Source: Alcaligenaceae bacterium (GTDB lineage: Bacteria > Pseudomonadota > Gammaproteobacteria > Burkholderiales > Burkholderiaceae_B). From it: DNA of 64,000 nt. A program made the position numbers and the translations under genes. The notes below the pieces were generated by a model. The model had not been told where the DNA came from, did no database searches, and was given only the letters and a program-made list of their open reading frames with translations. Of the stretch, positions 7,931 to 16,640 are shown piece after piece; positions within the stretch are counted from its first letter, which is position 1; every line of letters starts with the position of its first letter. Location of the stretch: the NCBI GenBank assembly GCA_013416405.1, contig JACCET010000005.1, forward strand, positions 248,001 to 312,000, in the 5' to 3' direction.

Positions 7931-8923
7931 ATGATTCCATTCTCAATACTCGACCTTTCTCCGATTACTGAAGGCAGCACTGCCGCAGAATCATTTCGCA
8001 ACACACTTGAAATTGCCCAGCACGGCGAAAAATGGGGTTACAAGCGCTATTGGATGGCCGAGCATCACGGCATGCCAGGCATCGCCAGCGCAGCTACTGC
8101 CGTCCTGATCGGGCACGTTGCAGCCGGCACCTCCAGTATTCGGGTGGGCGCGGGTGGCATCATGCTGCCTAATCATTCACCCTTGGTGATCGCCGAACAA
8201 TTCGGCACACTGGAATCATTACACCCGGGGCGCATTGATCTGGGCCTGGGCCGGGCACCGGGCTCGGATCAGACCACGGCACGCGCCCTGCGCCGCAACC
8301 TGGCATCAGACGCCAACGAGTTCCCACGCGACGTGCTCGAACTGATGGATTACTTCTCAGACGATCCACGGCAACCCGTGCAAGCGGTGCCCGGCAAGGG
8401 TTTGAATATTCCGATCTGGATACTGGGATCCAGTCTTTTTGGCGCACAGTTGGCAGCCGCCCTGGGCCTACCCTACGCCTTCGCCTCGCATTTTGCCCCA
8501 CAGCAAATGATGCAGGCCATTCAGTTGTACCGAAGCACGTTCAAGCCGTCAGCCCAACTGGACAAGCCCTATGTCATGTTGGGGTTCAACGTTTTTGCAG
8601 CCAACACCGACGATGAAGCACGATTTCTTGCCACATCATGGCAGCAGTCTTTTGTAAATCTGCGCAGCGGGCGTCCCTCGCGTTTGCCACCACCTGTAAA
8701 CAACTATATTGAACAGTTGGGGCCAGCGGCGCAAGATCTGCTCGATCACGTTCTTTCGTGCTCGGCCATTGGTGCGCCCGATACCGTTGCCAGCCAGCTC
8801 AAGGCATTCATAGACAAAACCGGCGCTGATGAATTGATGATTACATCGAATATGTTCGACCATACGGCACGATTGCACTCTTACGAGATCACCGCCAACA
8901 TTGCGAGCGCGAGCCATGCCTAA
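7931..8923 (+). CDS. LLM-class (luciferase-like) flavin-dependent oxidoreductase, MsnO8/YhbW type
   Basis: This 330-residue bacterial-luciferase-fold protein opens with [15 protein letters not shown], typical of the MsnO8/YhbW subgroup. Family motifs are [21 protein letters not shown] near residue 40, [21 protein letters not shown] and [14 protein letters not shown]. Such enzymes use reduced FMN or F420, and most members of this subgroup have no assigned substrate. A GTG three bases upstream (7928) is an alternative start. The stop overlaps the start of the yggS gene by 8 bp, so the two are translationally coupled. Confidence 0.88.
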   Translation: MIPFSILDLSPITEGSTAAESFRNTLEIAQHGEKWGYKRYWMAEHHGMPGIASAATAVLIGHVAAGTSSIRVGAGGIMLPNHSPLVIAEQFGTLESLHPGRIDLGLGRAPGSDQTTARALRRNLASDANEFPRDVLELMDYFSDDPRQPVQAVPGKGLNIPIWILGSSLFGAQLAAALGLPYAFASHFAPQQMMQAIQLYRSTFKPSAQLDKPYVMLGFNVFAANTDDEARFLATSWQQSFVNLRSGRPSRLPPPVNNYIEQLGPAAQDLLDHVLSCSAIGAPDTVASQLKAFIDKTGADELMITSNMFDHTARLHSYEITANIASASHA

Positions 8924-9662
8924 CGAAAACACTGTCGCCATAAATCTGGCGAAAGTTCAGGAACGTATCCGTAGCGCGGCGCTAAAGGCCGGACGCCCCG
9001 CGGATTCAGTCACGCTGCTGCCCGTCAGCAAAACCTTCGGCGAGGAAGCCATACGCGCTGCTGTCCAGGCCGGCGTCCACCGTTTCGGAGAAAACAAGGC
9101 CCAGGAAATTCGCAGCAAATACGAGCCGCTGGCCGACTGCGGCATAGACTGGGTCATGATAGGCCACTTGCAAAGCAACAAAGCCAAAGACGTAGCCCGC
9201 ATGGCCTCTGAGATCCAGTCGCTGGATCGCATGGACCTGGCTGTTGCGCTTGACCGGCGCCTGCAGCAGGAAGGCCGCGCCATCGATGCACTGGTACAGG
9301 TAAAAACCTCGACGGAACCCAGTAAATACGGTTTGCCTGCCGAAGAGTTGCCCGGTTTCCTGCGTCAGGTGGCGCGTGACATACCGACCCTGCGCATACG
9401 CGGCTTGATGACCCTGGCCATCAACGCCGCAGATCAGGCCGCAGTGCGGGCCTGCTTCCGCACACTGCGCGAACTACGCGACCAGATGCGCAACGAAGCC
9501 ATAGACGGCATAGAGCTCGACCGCCTGTCCATGGGCATGAGCGGAGACTTTGAAATTGCCATTGAAGAAGGTTCCACCGAGGTACGCATAGGTACTGCCA
9601 TCTTCGGAGGCCGCATCTATGGCGACGATTATTACTGGCCCGAGCAACCCGCCGTCCGTTGA
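8916..9662 (+). CDS. YggS-family pyridoxal-phosphate homeostasis protein (PLPBP)
   Basis: This 248-residue protein has the alanine-racemase-like TIM barrel. The PLP lysine lies in [16 protein letters not shown] near residue 37, followed by [26 protein letters not shown] and [20 protein letters not shown], all YggS signatures. The family binds PLP without catalysis and buffers free vitamin B6. I chose the start [11 protein letters not shown] at 8916 rather than the upstream 8901 because it aligns with the family. The gene overlaps the LLM oxidoreductase upstream and runs 31 bp into the convergent methyltransferase gene. Confidence 0.93.
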   Translation: MPNENTVAINLAKVQERIRSAALKAGRPADSVTLLPVSKTFGEEAIRAAVQAGVHRFGENKAQEIRSKYEPLADCGIDWVMIGHLQSNKAKDVARMASEIQSLDRMDLAVALDRRLQQEGRAIDALVQVKTSTEPSKYGLPAEELPGFLRQVARDIPTLRIRGLMTLAINAADQAAVRACFRTLRELRDQMRNEAIDGIELDRLSMGMSGDFEIAIEEGSTEVRIGTAIFGGRIYGDDYYWPEQPAVR

Positions 9663-10369
9663 TAAATCAACAGGCGGCCCTTGTACTCGTTCATCAGCAC
9701 ACCTTCGGCATTGGCCACTGCCTTGTCATGCAGGCGTTCATCGCACGCCAATTCGAATCCAAAAGCAGCCATATGCCGGTTGAAGGCAGGCCGATGGCCG
9801 CGATTGGGATCGACGATCCACACCTCGGCACTGGGCAGCGCATGATCATCGATAAAGTCCGCAAGCATTTCCGGCATATCGCGCCCGTAGAGCAAATCAC
9901 TGCCGATGATCAGGTCGTAGCGCGCCGACAAAACTTCAATACCCATGTCCACCAGCTCTGATGGAGCCATCGCTGCGCCCCACTGCCCATGCCGGTAATC
10001 CAGCTCGTGCAAGTGATTGAGCTGTAGATTATGGTCAAGAAAGCTGGATGCCAAGGGATGGCAATCACTGGCTGTAACCCGCGCCCCGCGCCTATGGCCA
10101 ACCAAGCTGGCAAAGGCCAGGCCACATCCGATTTCCAGAATAAGCTCGTTCTTGCAGACGGGTCGCTGCGCCAGCCGGGCGGCCAGTTGCATGCTTGAAG
10201 GCCACAGCATTCCGAACAAGGGCCACGAGGCAGAGCAAATGCCCAGGCGCTGCGCCGTACCGGCCGGATCATAATATTGCTGGCGGTCGAGTAAAGATCG
10301 AATAAACAGATCTTCGGCACCATTAACCGCGATACGCTCGGTCTTGGTCTGGTAACCTGGAACCGTCAC
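9632..10369 (-). CDS. Class I SAM-dependent methyltransferase (Nnt1/METTL lysine-methyltransferase-like)
   Basis: This 245-residue protein has the SAM motif I LEIGCGLAFASLVGHRRGA near residue 97 and an acidic motif II at VTASDCHPL. The later motif LIIGSDLLYGRDMPEML resembles the D-x-x-Y post-II motif of the METTL21/ETF-beta lysine methyltransferase group. These modify protein lysines, but the target here is unknown. The start codon is GTG (10369). The 3' end overlaps yggS convergently by 31 bp, so the terminal codons of both genes are shared on opposite strands. Confidence 0.8.
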   Translation of the reverse strand: MTVPGYQTKTERIAVNGAEDLFIRSLLDRQQYYDPAGTAQRLGICSASWPLFGMLWPSSMQLAARLAQRPVCKNELILEIGCGLAFASLVGHRRGARVTASDCHPLASSFLDHNLQLNHLHELDYRHGQWGAAMAPSELVDMGIEVLSARYDLIIGSDLLYGRDMPEMLADFIDDHALPSAEVWIVDPNRGHRPAFNRHMAAFGFELACDERLHDKAVANAEGVLMNEYKGRLLIYQRTAGCSGQ

Positions 10370-10513
10370 GTAAATAACCTATTGAAAAATATAAAAAAAT
10401 TAGACATTGAGCAGTATGGCTCAAATCGGTGGATTTAGCCACTGCATCCTGCCCAAGTAAGGCGTTATAGTGCACAGGAGCCGCCAACTGGCATAGCACC
10501 CCAAAGGTACGAT

Positions 10514-11206
10514 ATGGTTCCCTTCGACTGGCAACGCTTCTTCCTTGATGACCTTCCTCTTTTATTCCTGGCCGAGGTAGCAGTACGCGCTTTTGCCGGT
10601 TATGCCTTGGTGTTCCTGTTTCTGAAAGCGTCGGGCCGACGCGGCGTCAGACAATTGTCCGTCTTCGAACTAGTTGTGATCCTGACGCTGGGCTCGGCTG
10701 CCGGCGACGTCGTTTACTACGAGGACTCTCCCGTTTTGCCTGCCGCAGCCGTATTCATCAGCATTCTGCTGTTATACAGAGCCACTACCTACGCCATGCA
10801 ACACTCCCACCGCTTCAACAACTGGGTGGAAGGCAAGCCGGTAACCTTAATCCGTGACGGCTTATACGAAATCGACAGCTTTAAGGACATGAACATCACT
10901 GACGACGAATTCTTCATGGAACTGCGCCAGCAAGGCGTCGAGCACCTGGGCCAGGTAAGGCTCGCCATCCTCGAGGTCGACGGCAACATCAGCCTGTTTT
11001 TCCATGAGAACAATGCCGTCAGAGCAGGGCTGTCAGTGCTGCCGCCAGAGTATCGCGACACCCGTAAAAACGTATCCGCAGATGGCTTGTACGCCTGCAG
11101 CCGCTGCGGCCACACCGAGACGTTGGCCGCGCAACAGGGCGCCACATGTCCACGCTGCCAGAATACCCTGTGGTCGAAAACACTGACTACCCATCGTCAC
11201 AACTGA
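10514..11206 (+). CDS. DUF421 (YetF/YcaP) membrane protein with C-terminal zinc ribbon
   Basis: This 230-residue protein has three N-terminal membrane helices, with FLKASGRRGVRQLSVFELVV as the conserved first cytoplasmic loop. The soluble DUF421 domain follows (VEGKPVTLIRDGLYE; NITDDEFFMELRQQG). The last 35 residues hold CSRCGHTETLAAQQGATC and a following PRCQ, giving two CxxC pairs and a predicted zinc ribbon. I do not expect that ribbon in standard YetF/YcaP proteins. YetF-type proteins are implicated in membrane or spore-coat stress. The gene converges with nudC. Confidence 0.85.
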   Translation: MVPFDWQRFFLDDLPLLFLAEVAVRAFAGYALVFLFLKASGRRGVRQLSVFELVVILTLGSAAGDVVYYEDSPVLPAAAVFISILLLYRATTYAMQHSHRFNNWVEGKPVTLIRDGLYEIDSFKDMNITDDEFFMELRQQGVEHLGQVRLAILEVDGNISLFFHENNAVRAGLSVLPPEYRDTRKNVSADGLYACSRCGHTETLAAQQGATCPRCQNTLWSKTLTTHRHN

Positions 11207-11258
11207 GCTATCTCGCGCTCTTGTTCACGGTCAATTTGTCAGCTTCGTTTGACGTGCT

Positions 11259-12014
11259 CTATGCCGACGGCAAGTTTGCACGCACCAGGCGGCCTGCGAT
11301 GGATTCCAGCATGGGGATATCGGGCACTTCATCGCCAGGGCCCAACCAGCGTGCCTCTGCGATTTCGTCTTCCTGTATTTTCAAGTCCCCGCTGTCGTAC
11401 TCGGCGGTGTAGGCGATCATGAGCGAATGAGGAAATGGCCACGATTGGCTGCCGAAATAGCGCAAGTCCTTCACACGCAGGCCCACCTCTTCCAGCACCT
11501 CACGATGTATCGCTTCCTCTATGCTTTCTCCGGCCTCGACAAATCCTGCCAGCGCGGTATAACGCGCTGTTGCATAGGTGGCGTGACGCGCCAACAGAAT
11601 CTGATCGCCCCGCTTGATCAGTACCATCATGGCGGGCGAGATGCGCGGATAGGCAGAAAAACCGCAAGCGGGACAATGAAAACAGAGTTCTTTTTCCGAC
11701 TTGCGCATAGGCGTTGCGCAAACGCCGCAATAGCGATGAGTACGCACCCACTCCGACACCTGGAACGCCCGACTGGCCACAGCACCATACTCCCCTAGCT
11801 CGGCCAGCACGGCGCGCAACTTACGAAAGGCAAAACCCGGCGGCGCTTCGATATCGCGGGCAACATGACAGGTTCTATGACTGGCTTCATCGGACACCCA
11901 TAAGGGCTGAAGCGCATCCGCTCCTGCCCCAATCAGGGCACAGGCGTCAGCCATGGGAAAGTCTATGCTGGATTCATGCAAGAGGATTTCGTCGCCGCGA
12001 AAAATAAAATTCAC
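11259..12014 (-). CDS. nudC: NADH pyrophosphatase NudC
   Basis: The protein has 251 residues. A four-cysteine zinc site (CGVCATPMRKSEKELCFHCPAC split into two CxxC pairs) precedes the Nudix box GFVEAGESIEEAIHREVLEE. The NADH-specific SQSWPFPHSLM motif follows. NudC hydrolyses NAD(H) to NMN(H) and AMP and decaps NAD-capped RNA. All catalytic glutamates of the Nudix box are present. It converges with the DUF421 gene, and the glycosyltransferase gene lies upstream on the same strand 73 bp away. Confidence 0.95.
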   Translation of the reverse strand: MNFIFRGDEILLHESSIDFPMADACALIGAGADALQPLWVSDEASHRTCHVARDIEAPPGFAFRKLRAVLAELGEYGAVASRAFQVSEWVRTHRYCGVCATPMRKSEKELCFHCPACGFSAYPRISPAMMVLIKRGDQILLARHATYATARYTALAGFVEAGESIEEAIHREVLEEVGLRVKDLRYFGSQSWPFPHSLMIAYTAEYDSGDLKIQEDEIAEARWLGPGDEVPDIPMLESIAGRLVRANLPSA

Positions 12015-12087
12015 AATGTCTCCGTGATTATGGATGCGCTGGCATCATACGCCAGACCCTGTTGATACGCTGAACAAACATCGCCTT

Positions 12088-13395
12088 TTAGCCCCCAAGC
12101 CGCCTGCTCCGTACCTCGGCCGTTTGCGGCTCGGCCATGACGGCGTCTCCGATGGCATGGGCAACGTTGCCAAGTATCTTCCCTTCCTGCTCGATACGCC
12201 GTTTGGCAATTTGCCAGATACTGTCTTTAACCGGCTTTGCGTCCCGCGGGACCAGGCCTTGAGCATGATAAAGGTCCAGCATGCTTGCTGTCGCGCGTTC
12301 GCGGCTGAACAGGGCCGCGGTTCGGCTCGCGGCCAGACACAGACGGCGCCTCTGGTCGCCATCAAGATCGTGCAGCCACTGAAGGGCCTCGGCAAACTGT
12401 TGAGTTGAAGCATCCGCGTCCAGCAACCAGCCATTCAACTCGCAGCGAACCATCTCCCGGGTCCCGAAAGCGCTCAGTGCAATCACCGGCACACCGGCTG
12501 CCATGGCCTCTGCAAGCACCAGGCCCTGCGTTTCCGAATGGGAGGAAAATGCGAACACGTCCATCGCCGCATACATGTCCGCAAGACGATCACCCTCGAC
12601 GGCACCTGGCAAATGAACGCGGTGGGCAAGCCCGTGCCCGGCAAAGACCTGTGCCATCGATTCTTTCATCGGCCCGTCTCCAATGGCCAGAAAATGCGCC
12701 TGCTTCTCGGCCTGCAGAAAACGAACAATGGAATCAGTCAGGTAGTCCAAATTTTTCTCTATGGCCAGCCGACCGACATGGCCGACCACGAATGCATCGG
12801 CAGGAATACCGAGGGTCGCGCGAATACCCTTGCCGCTTCCTTTCGAGAATGCATCGATATCAATGCCAGTGGGAATCGTCCTTACCGGCGCCGTGACGCC
12901 ATGCTCGATCAGAAATCGGGCCATGCTCTGACTTGGAGCAACCACCGCATCGCACAGATCACAATAGCCAAGCGCCAGATTCAGCACGAGGCGCTGCAGC
13001 AGTGGTGCATCCTGGGCAACATAATGACCATAAAGCTCATAGCGTGTGTGGCAGGCATAAACAATTGGCACGTCAAACGTGGCGGACACCCGCAGAGCCG
13101 TATCGCCGAGCAGAAAGGGATGATGCGAATGAACGAGATCTGGCGCGAAATCAGCCAAGGTGTCGCGCAGCGACACGGTAAGGGGAATAGGTACGGAAAA
13201 ATCGCTACCCCGGAAGTTTTGCATGGCGGGGATACGCACCACGCCGGGCTCGTCGGGAATGCAACCGGGAAATTCAGGCGCCACCACCAGCACCTTGTGG
13301 CCGGCGCCACGCAGGCTGTCAGTCAGCCATGCAACGCTATTGGCAACCCCGCCCACATGAGGCCGATACGTATTGGTAAACATCACAATATTCAT
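12088..13395 (-). CDS. GT4-type glycosyltransferase
   Basis: The protein starts MNIVMFTNTYRPHVGGVANS, the classic GT-B opening, and has about 435 residues. Domains in order are a GT4 N-terminal domain (PHVGGVANSVAWLTDSLRGAGH; DLVHSHHPFLLGDTA) and a GT1-type C-terminal domain (VGHVGRLAIEKNLDYL). The nucleotide-sugar EX7E motif is in SETQGLVLAEAMAAGVPVIA. An in-frame ATG at 13419 overlaps the stop of the upstream hydrolase gene (TGATG) and would add eight residues. Both have a usable ribosome-binding site. Relatives make glycolipids or polysaccharide precursors, and the acceptor cannot be read from sequence. It is coupled to the alpha/beta hydrolase gene. Confidence 0.85.
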   Translation of the reverse strand: MNIVMFTNTYRPHVGGVANSVAWLTDSLRGAGHKVLVVAPEFPGCIPDEPGVVRIPAMQNFRGSDFSVPIPLTVSLRDTLADFAPDLVHSHHPFLLGDTALRVSATFDVPIVYACHTRYELYGHYVAQDAPLLQRLVLNLALGYCDLCDAVVAPSQSMARFLIEHGVTAPVRTIPTGIDIDAFSKGSGKGIRATLGIPADAFVVGHVGRLAIEKNLDYLTDSIVRFLQAEKQAHFLAIGDGPMKESMAQVFAGHGLAHRVHLPGAVEGDRLADMYAAMDVFAFSSHSETQGLVLAEAMAAGVPVIALSAFGTREMVRCELNGWLLDADASTQQFAEALQWLHDLDGDQRRRLCLAASRTAALFSRERATASMLDLYHAQGLVPRDAKPVKDSIWQIAKRRIEQEGKILGNVAHAIGDAVMAEPQTAEVRSRRLGG

Positions 13396-13418
13396 GACCG
13401 GCCTTTTGCCCTTTTGCA

Positions 13419-14348
13419 TCAGGACTCTTTGCTGAGAAAACGTTCTACGGCTTGGGCAAGGGCACCTGGCTGATCGAGATGAACCATATGGCCACAGCTG
13501 CTTATTTTCAACCGATCAAGCGACTTTAGCACGCTCACGCGGGCTTCGAAATCTTGTGCATCGCGGTCTTCTTTCCACAGGTTTTGGGCAGCCTGGTCAC
13601 CCTCTATCAGAAGAATCGGGGCGTTAATCGCTGCCCAGGCAGCCAGAATCTCATCATTTCGATACAGAATAGGATTCACGCGTTTATGCGCGGCATCAGC
13701 GATCACGTGCCAGCGGCCATCGTCCTTGCGCTCAGTCCATTGCCGTGCCAGCCAGGCTGCAAAACCTTCTTCCATGTGCGGACTGCGCCGAAGCAGCTTT
13801 TCGATCACCTCTTCTAAAGTTGCAAACGATCGAATCGACACGGGATCCTTCAATTGCGAAAGCCAGCGGGCAAGTCGAGCCGGCGCTTCGGAGGGCTGCG
13901 TGCGCGCAAGCCCGAATCCTTCGACATTGATCAAGCGACGTATACGCTCAGGACATGTACCCGCATAAACCATCGCGATATTGCCGCCCATGCTGTGGCC
14001 AAGAAGGTCAATCGGAGCGCCAGGCGACAGGTAGTCGATGACTGCATCCAGGTCTGCGTAGTAGTCGTAAAACCAGTAGCCGTCTTGACCCTCTGCTGTT
14101 CCGCTCCCTCCGAAACCTCGCCAATCAAGCGCAATGATCTCGCGACCCGCAGCAAGCTGATCCACACAGCGCTGAAAAGAAGCGCCCACATCCATCCAGC
14201 CATGAAGCAGAAGCAGAGGCGGTGCGCCGAGAGCTTCATTTTCCGGCGGGCGCCAGCGTCGAAGACGATATGACACATCTTCCCTGATTTGTATTTGCTC
14301 TGTGGTGCTTGTTCTGTGGGGGGAGTAAGAAGAAGTTTGGTTGCTCAT
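13419..14348 (-). CDS. Alpha/beta-hydrolase fold protein
   Basis: This 309-residue protein has the oxyanion-hole segment LLLLHGWMDVGASFQR near residue 42, and the nucleophile elbow GHSMGGN puts the catalytic serine near residue 119. The acid residue is probably in the ILLIEGDQAAQNLW region, and the catalytic histidine is in SSCGHMVHLDQPG near the end. The substrate is unknown. The stop codon overlaps the upstream start of the glycosyltransferase, so the pair forms one operon. Its promoter faces the mutS-proximal insertion region, where mutS probably once diverged directly from this gene. Confidence 0.85.
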   Translation of the reverse strand: MSNQTSSYSPHRTSTTEQIQIREDVSYRLRRWRPPENEALGAPPLLLLHGWMDVGASFQRCVDQLAAGREIIALDWRGFGGSGTAEGQDGYWFYDYYADLDAVIDYLSPGAPIDLLGHSMGGNIAMVYAGTCPERIRRLINVEGFGLARTQPSEAPARLARWLSQLKDPVSIRSFATLEEVIEKLLRRSPHMEEGFAAWLARQWTERKDDGRWHVIADAAHKRVNPILYRNDEILAAWAAINAPILLIEGDQAAQNLWKEDRDAQDFEARVSVLKSLDRLKISSCGHMVHLDQPGALAQAVERFLSKES

Positions 14349-14405
14349 GAGATGTCTAGACGCTATTCGGGGACAACGGTAGGTTGAGCATACAATAGTT
14401 CCAGT

Positions 14406-14492
14406 ATGGTTCCTTTAGTCAAGGATATCCACGGCCTAAACGCTGGCCCCGGTAGCACACCCGATCTTTCCAAACAAAGCCCCATGATGTAG
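14406..14492 (+). pseudogene. mutS: Truncated 5' end of mutS (28 codons)
   Basis: The frame from ATG 14406 reads MVPLVKDIHGLNAGPGSTPD and then LSKQSPMM before an in-frame TAG at 14490. The second half matches residues 4-13 of the intact MutS downstream ([10 protein letters not shown]) with synonymous and conservative changes: CTC/CTT, AAG/AAA, H to Q, T to S. It is either the original mutS start cut off by the 2.5-kb insert, or an element-borne partial copy. The first 18 codons have no counterpart in the current mutS and may be the older N-terminus. Confidence 0.6.
14461..14492 (+). repeat. Left 32-bp direct repeat (attL-like copy of mutS 5' end)
   Basis: CCGATCTTTCCAAACAAAGC followed by CCCATGATGTAG matches 16995-17026 at 27 of 32 positions. 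Similarity fades immediately outside on both sides. The two copies bracket the AbiE segment. Confidence 0.75.
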
Positions 14493-14783
14493 GAAGGGAT
14501 ATAAGCCACAGTGTAAATAAAGAACTTTCTTCTTTATTTTCAATCGATTATTGCATCTACATCACTATACGCCGCAGCACACCATGGGCTTGGATTAGCA
14601 TGACTTGGCGTTGGGATTACACCAAAATTACACCAAAGAAATAGCTCGAAAACTGGGGCATATCTTGGCGCGTGCAGGCATATTTTGCTGCACCTCACTG
14701 GCGCCCTCTTGCACACTCCCACACTAGCACGCCCTCCCCTTATTCTAGGTAGCTCGTCTCCGTCACGGGTGAAACCTCCTCAC

Positions 14784-14819
14784 TTCTAAAATGTCAGATA
14801 CTACGGTATAGTTTCTGAC
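14784..14819 (+). promoter_or_regulatory. abiE promoter with overlapping inverted-repeat operator
   Basis: The -10 element TATAGT at 14807-14812 stands 17 bp after a weak -35, TTCTAA, at 14784-14789. The -10 is embedded in an inverted repeat, GTCAGATACTA (from 14793) against TAGTTTCTGAC (to 14819), with 10 of 11 pairs matching. AbiEi antitoxins are known to repress their own promoter by binding inverted repeats, and this site fits that role. The abiEi ATG is 15 bp downstream, with GAGG as ribosome-binding site. Confidence 0.6.
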
Positions 14820-14834
14820 CAGACGAGGCGCATT

Positions 14835-15431
14835 ATGGACACAGTACCCCAAGCTATTCTGAAGCAAGCACAATCCCTCCCAGAAGGGGGAGTTCTGTCG
14901 CCCAAAGAATTCCTGCATCTCGGCAGCCGCGCCGCTATTGACCAGGCGTTCTCCAGGTTAAGCAAGGAAGGAAAATTGCTGCGCGTCGCCCGTGGCGCTT
15001 ACGTCGCTCCGGTGTACAGCCGATTTGGCGCGCGTGCGCCGTCTTCCGAGAAAGTAATTCAGGCACTGGGTGAACAAAATGGCGAAGTTGTCGTCCCGCA
15101 TGGCGCCAGCTCCGCCAATGTCCTGGGGTTGACCCGACAAGTACCGATCCGTGAGGTCTACCTCACATCCGGAAAGACGCGCCAACTGACGCTTGGTCAT
15201 TCGACCATACTCGTCAAGCATGCTCCGCGCTGGATGATGGCACTGGGCTCACGACCCGCTGGCGCAGCGGTGCGTGCCTTAGCCTGGATGGGACCTACTC
15301 ATGTCAGCAAATCCTTAGCGACACTGCGCCGCACCCTACCCAGCTCCGAATGGCAAACCCTTACAAACGCACGGGCTGGTCTGCCTGGCTGGATGGCTCA
15401 AGCCATCGGCAAGGAGGCCATGCATGGCTGA
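14835..15431 (+). CDS. abiEi: Type IV toxin-antitoxin AbiEi-family antitoxin (DUF6088)
   Basis: This 198-residue protein has an N-terminal winged-helix region (GVLSPKEFLHLGSRAAIDQA; LSKEGKLLRVARGAYVAP) followed by the AbiEi C-terminal domain (VVPHGASSANVLGLT; REVYLTSGKTRQLTLG). AbiEi is a DNA-binding repressor that also counteracts the AbiEii toxin without binding it (type IV logic). It overlaps abiEii by 8 bp, and AGGAGG within its last codons serves as the toxin's ribosome-binding site. The palindrome over its promoter is the likely autoregulatory site. It is part of the mutS-flanked insert. Confidence 0.87.
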   Translation: MDTVPQAILKQAQSLPEGGVLSPKEFLHLGSRAAIDQAFSRLSKEGKLLRVARGAYVAPVYSRFGARAPSSEKVIQALGEQNGEVVVPHGASSANVLGLTRQVPIREVYLTSGKTRQLTLGHSTILVKHAPRWMMALGSRPAGAAVRALAWMGPTHVSKSLATLRRTLPSSEWQTLTNARAGLPGWMAQAIGKEAMHG

Positions 15432-16449
15432 ATCCTTTTTCGACCTCAGCAAAGCTGACCAACGAGAAGCATTGGAATATGCCCGCGCCCAATCAGGCCA
15501 CCCCGCCCATCTTCTGGAAAAGGACATCTGGGTAGTCTGGGCACTACACGCTCTATCTAACTCCCCGTTAACAGATGACTTGACCTTCAAGGGCGGTACG
15601 TCGCTTTCCAAGGCCTACAAAATCATCGACCGTTTCTCGGAAGATATTGACCTCACATACGACATTCGCAAGCTGATCCCAGACTTGCTTGGCGATGACG
15701 GAGAGTTGCCAGCCAGTCGTAGCCAGGCCAACAAATGGACCAAGGCTGTTCGAAATCGGCTACCTGACTGGATCACAAACGAAGTGCTGCCCGTACTTCA
15801 ACAGGCACTGAAGTGGGACAATCTCGAAGCACAGATCGAGTTTGGCGGCCAAGATAATGACAAGCTTCTGGTGCACTACCCCGCTTTAATGCAAGGCACA
15901 GGTTATGTAGCGCCGGTCGTCACACTGGAGTTTGGTGGCCGGGCCACCGGGGAACCTCATCAGATACATGAGATCGCTTGCGATATCGCAGACCACATTC
16001 CAGACATAACGTTCCCAACTGCTTCACCGCGGGTAATGAGCGTCACACGGACATTCTGGGAGAAAGCCACGGCAGCACATGTTTTCTGCGCACAAGGGCG
16101 AATTCGAGGAGAACGCTACGCGCGGCACTGGCATGATCTGGCCGCAATTGCTCGAAGCCCTTATTTCGCCACAGCGATTTCCGACCATGAGGTCGCTGTG
16201 GCGAATCACAAATCCTATTTTTTTATCGAAAAAGATATCAAAGGCCAAGTCATTGATTACTTGGCCGCAACGACCGGACATTTGCAAATAGTCCCAACAG
16301 ACCAAGCCAAGGTTGCTCTGGAGCATGACTACGCCGCCATGCTGGCAGACGAAATAATGCTTGGTCATGCGCTGCCTTTTGACGAATTATTGAAAGCCTG
16401 CATTGACCTTGAAACAAAAGCAAACGTGGCAGTCGGTCAACCCGCATGA
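15424..16449 (+). CDS. abiEii: Type IV toxin AbiEii (nucleotidyltransferase)
   Basis: This 341-residue toxin carries the AbiEii nucleotidyltransferase motif KGGTSLSKAYKII near residue 54, closely followed by the metal-binding FSEDIDLTY. Later conserved segments include TFWEKATAAHVFC and RGERYARHWHDLAAI. AbiEii-type enzymes modify tRNA acceptor ends with nucleotides, which arrests growth and aborts phage infection. The gene overlaps both its antitoxin (8 bp) and the following truncated frame (ATGA, 4 bp), so it was the middle gene of a three-gene operon. The full length and all motifs suggest it is intact. Confidence 0.88.
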   Translation: MAESFFDLSKADQREALEYARAQSGHPAHLLEKDIWVVWALHALSNSPLTDDLTFKGGTSLSKAYKIIDRFSEDIDLTYDIRKLIPDLLGDDGELPASRSQANKWTKAVRNRLPDWITNEVLPVLQQALKWDNLEAQIEFGGQDNDKLLVHYPALMQGTGYVAPVVTLEFGGRATGEPHQIHEIACDIADHIPDITFPTASPRVMSVTRTFWEKATAAHVFCAQGRIRGERYARHWHDLAAIARSPYFATAISDHEVAVANHKSYFFIEKDIKGQVIDYLAATTGHLQIVPTDQAKVALEHDYAAMLADEIMLGHALPFDELLKACIDLETKANVAVGQPA

Positions 16450-16640
16450 GCACATCTACAACCGCCCTACACCGATTAAGAGAAGCATTACTTACTCTCC
16501 CCGAGACTGGTCCCAAAGGCTTTGAAGGTTTGATAGGCGCTCTACTGGGCAGCCTCACTCACGCCTCTTTCCGTCTTGCGGCATCAGCCAGTCAAGGCGG
16601 TCAGGCCTCCTCCGCATTGAACGCGCCTGTCGCCCGGTAA
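16446..16640 (+). pseudogene. Truncated N-terminus of a third gene in the AbiE operon
   Basis: The frame starts MSTSTTALHRLREALLTLPE, overlapping the abiEii stop by 4 bp, and continues TGPKGFEGLIGALLGSLTHA before ending after 64 residues. The conserved-looking N-terminal block, with FEGLI and a later SASQGGQ, resembles the opening of much larger defence-associated proteins with restriction-endonuclease-like N-termini. The open frame then breaks down. I cannot name the family. The sharp loss of coding sequence downstream indicates truncation at the right end of the insert. Confidence 0.45.

Noticed and set aside
12538-13473. 311-codon plus-strand frame over the glycosyltransferase gene
   Set aside because: It covers the GT-B coding sequence on the opposite strand, and its translation has no domain-like pattern.
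14540-14722. Possible small gene or integrase end in the gap left of abiE
   Set aside because: The sequence repeats TTACACCAAA twice, which recalled integrase C-termini, but neither strand gives a recombinase motif. No gene can be supported.
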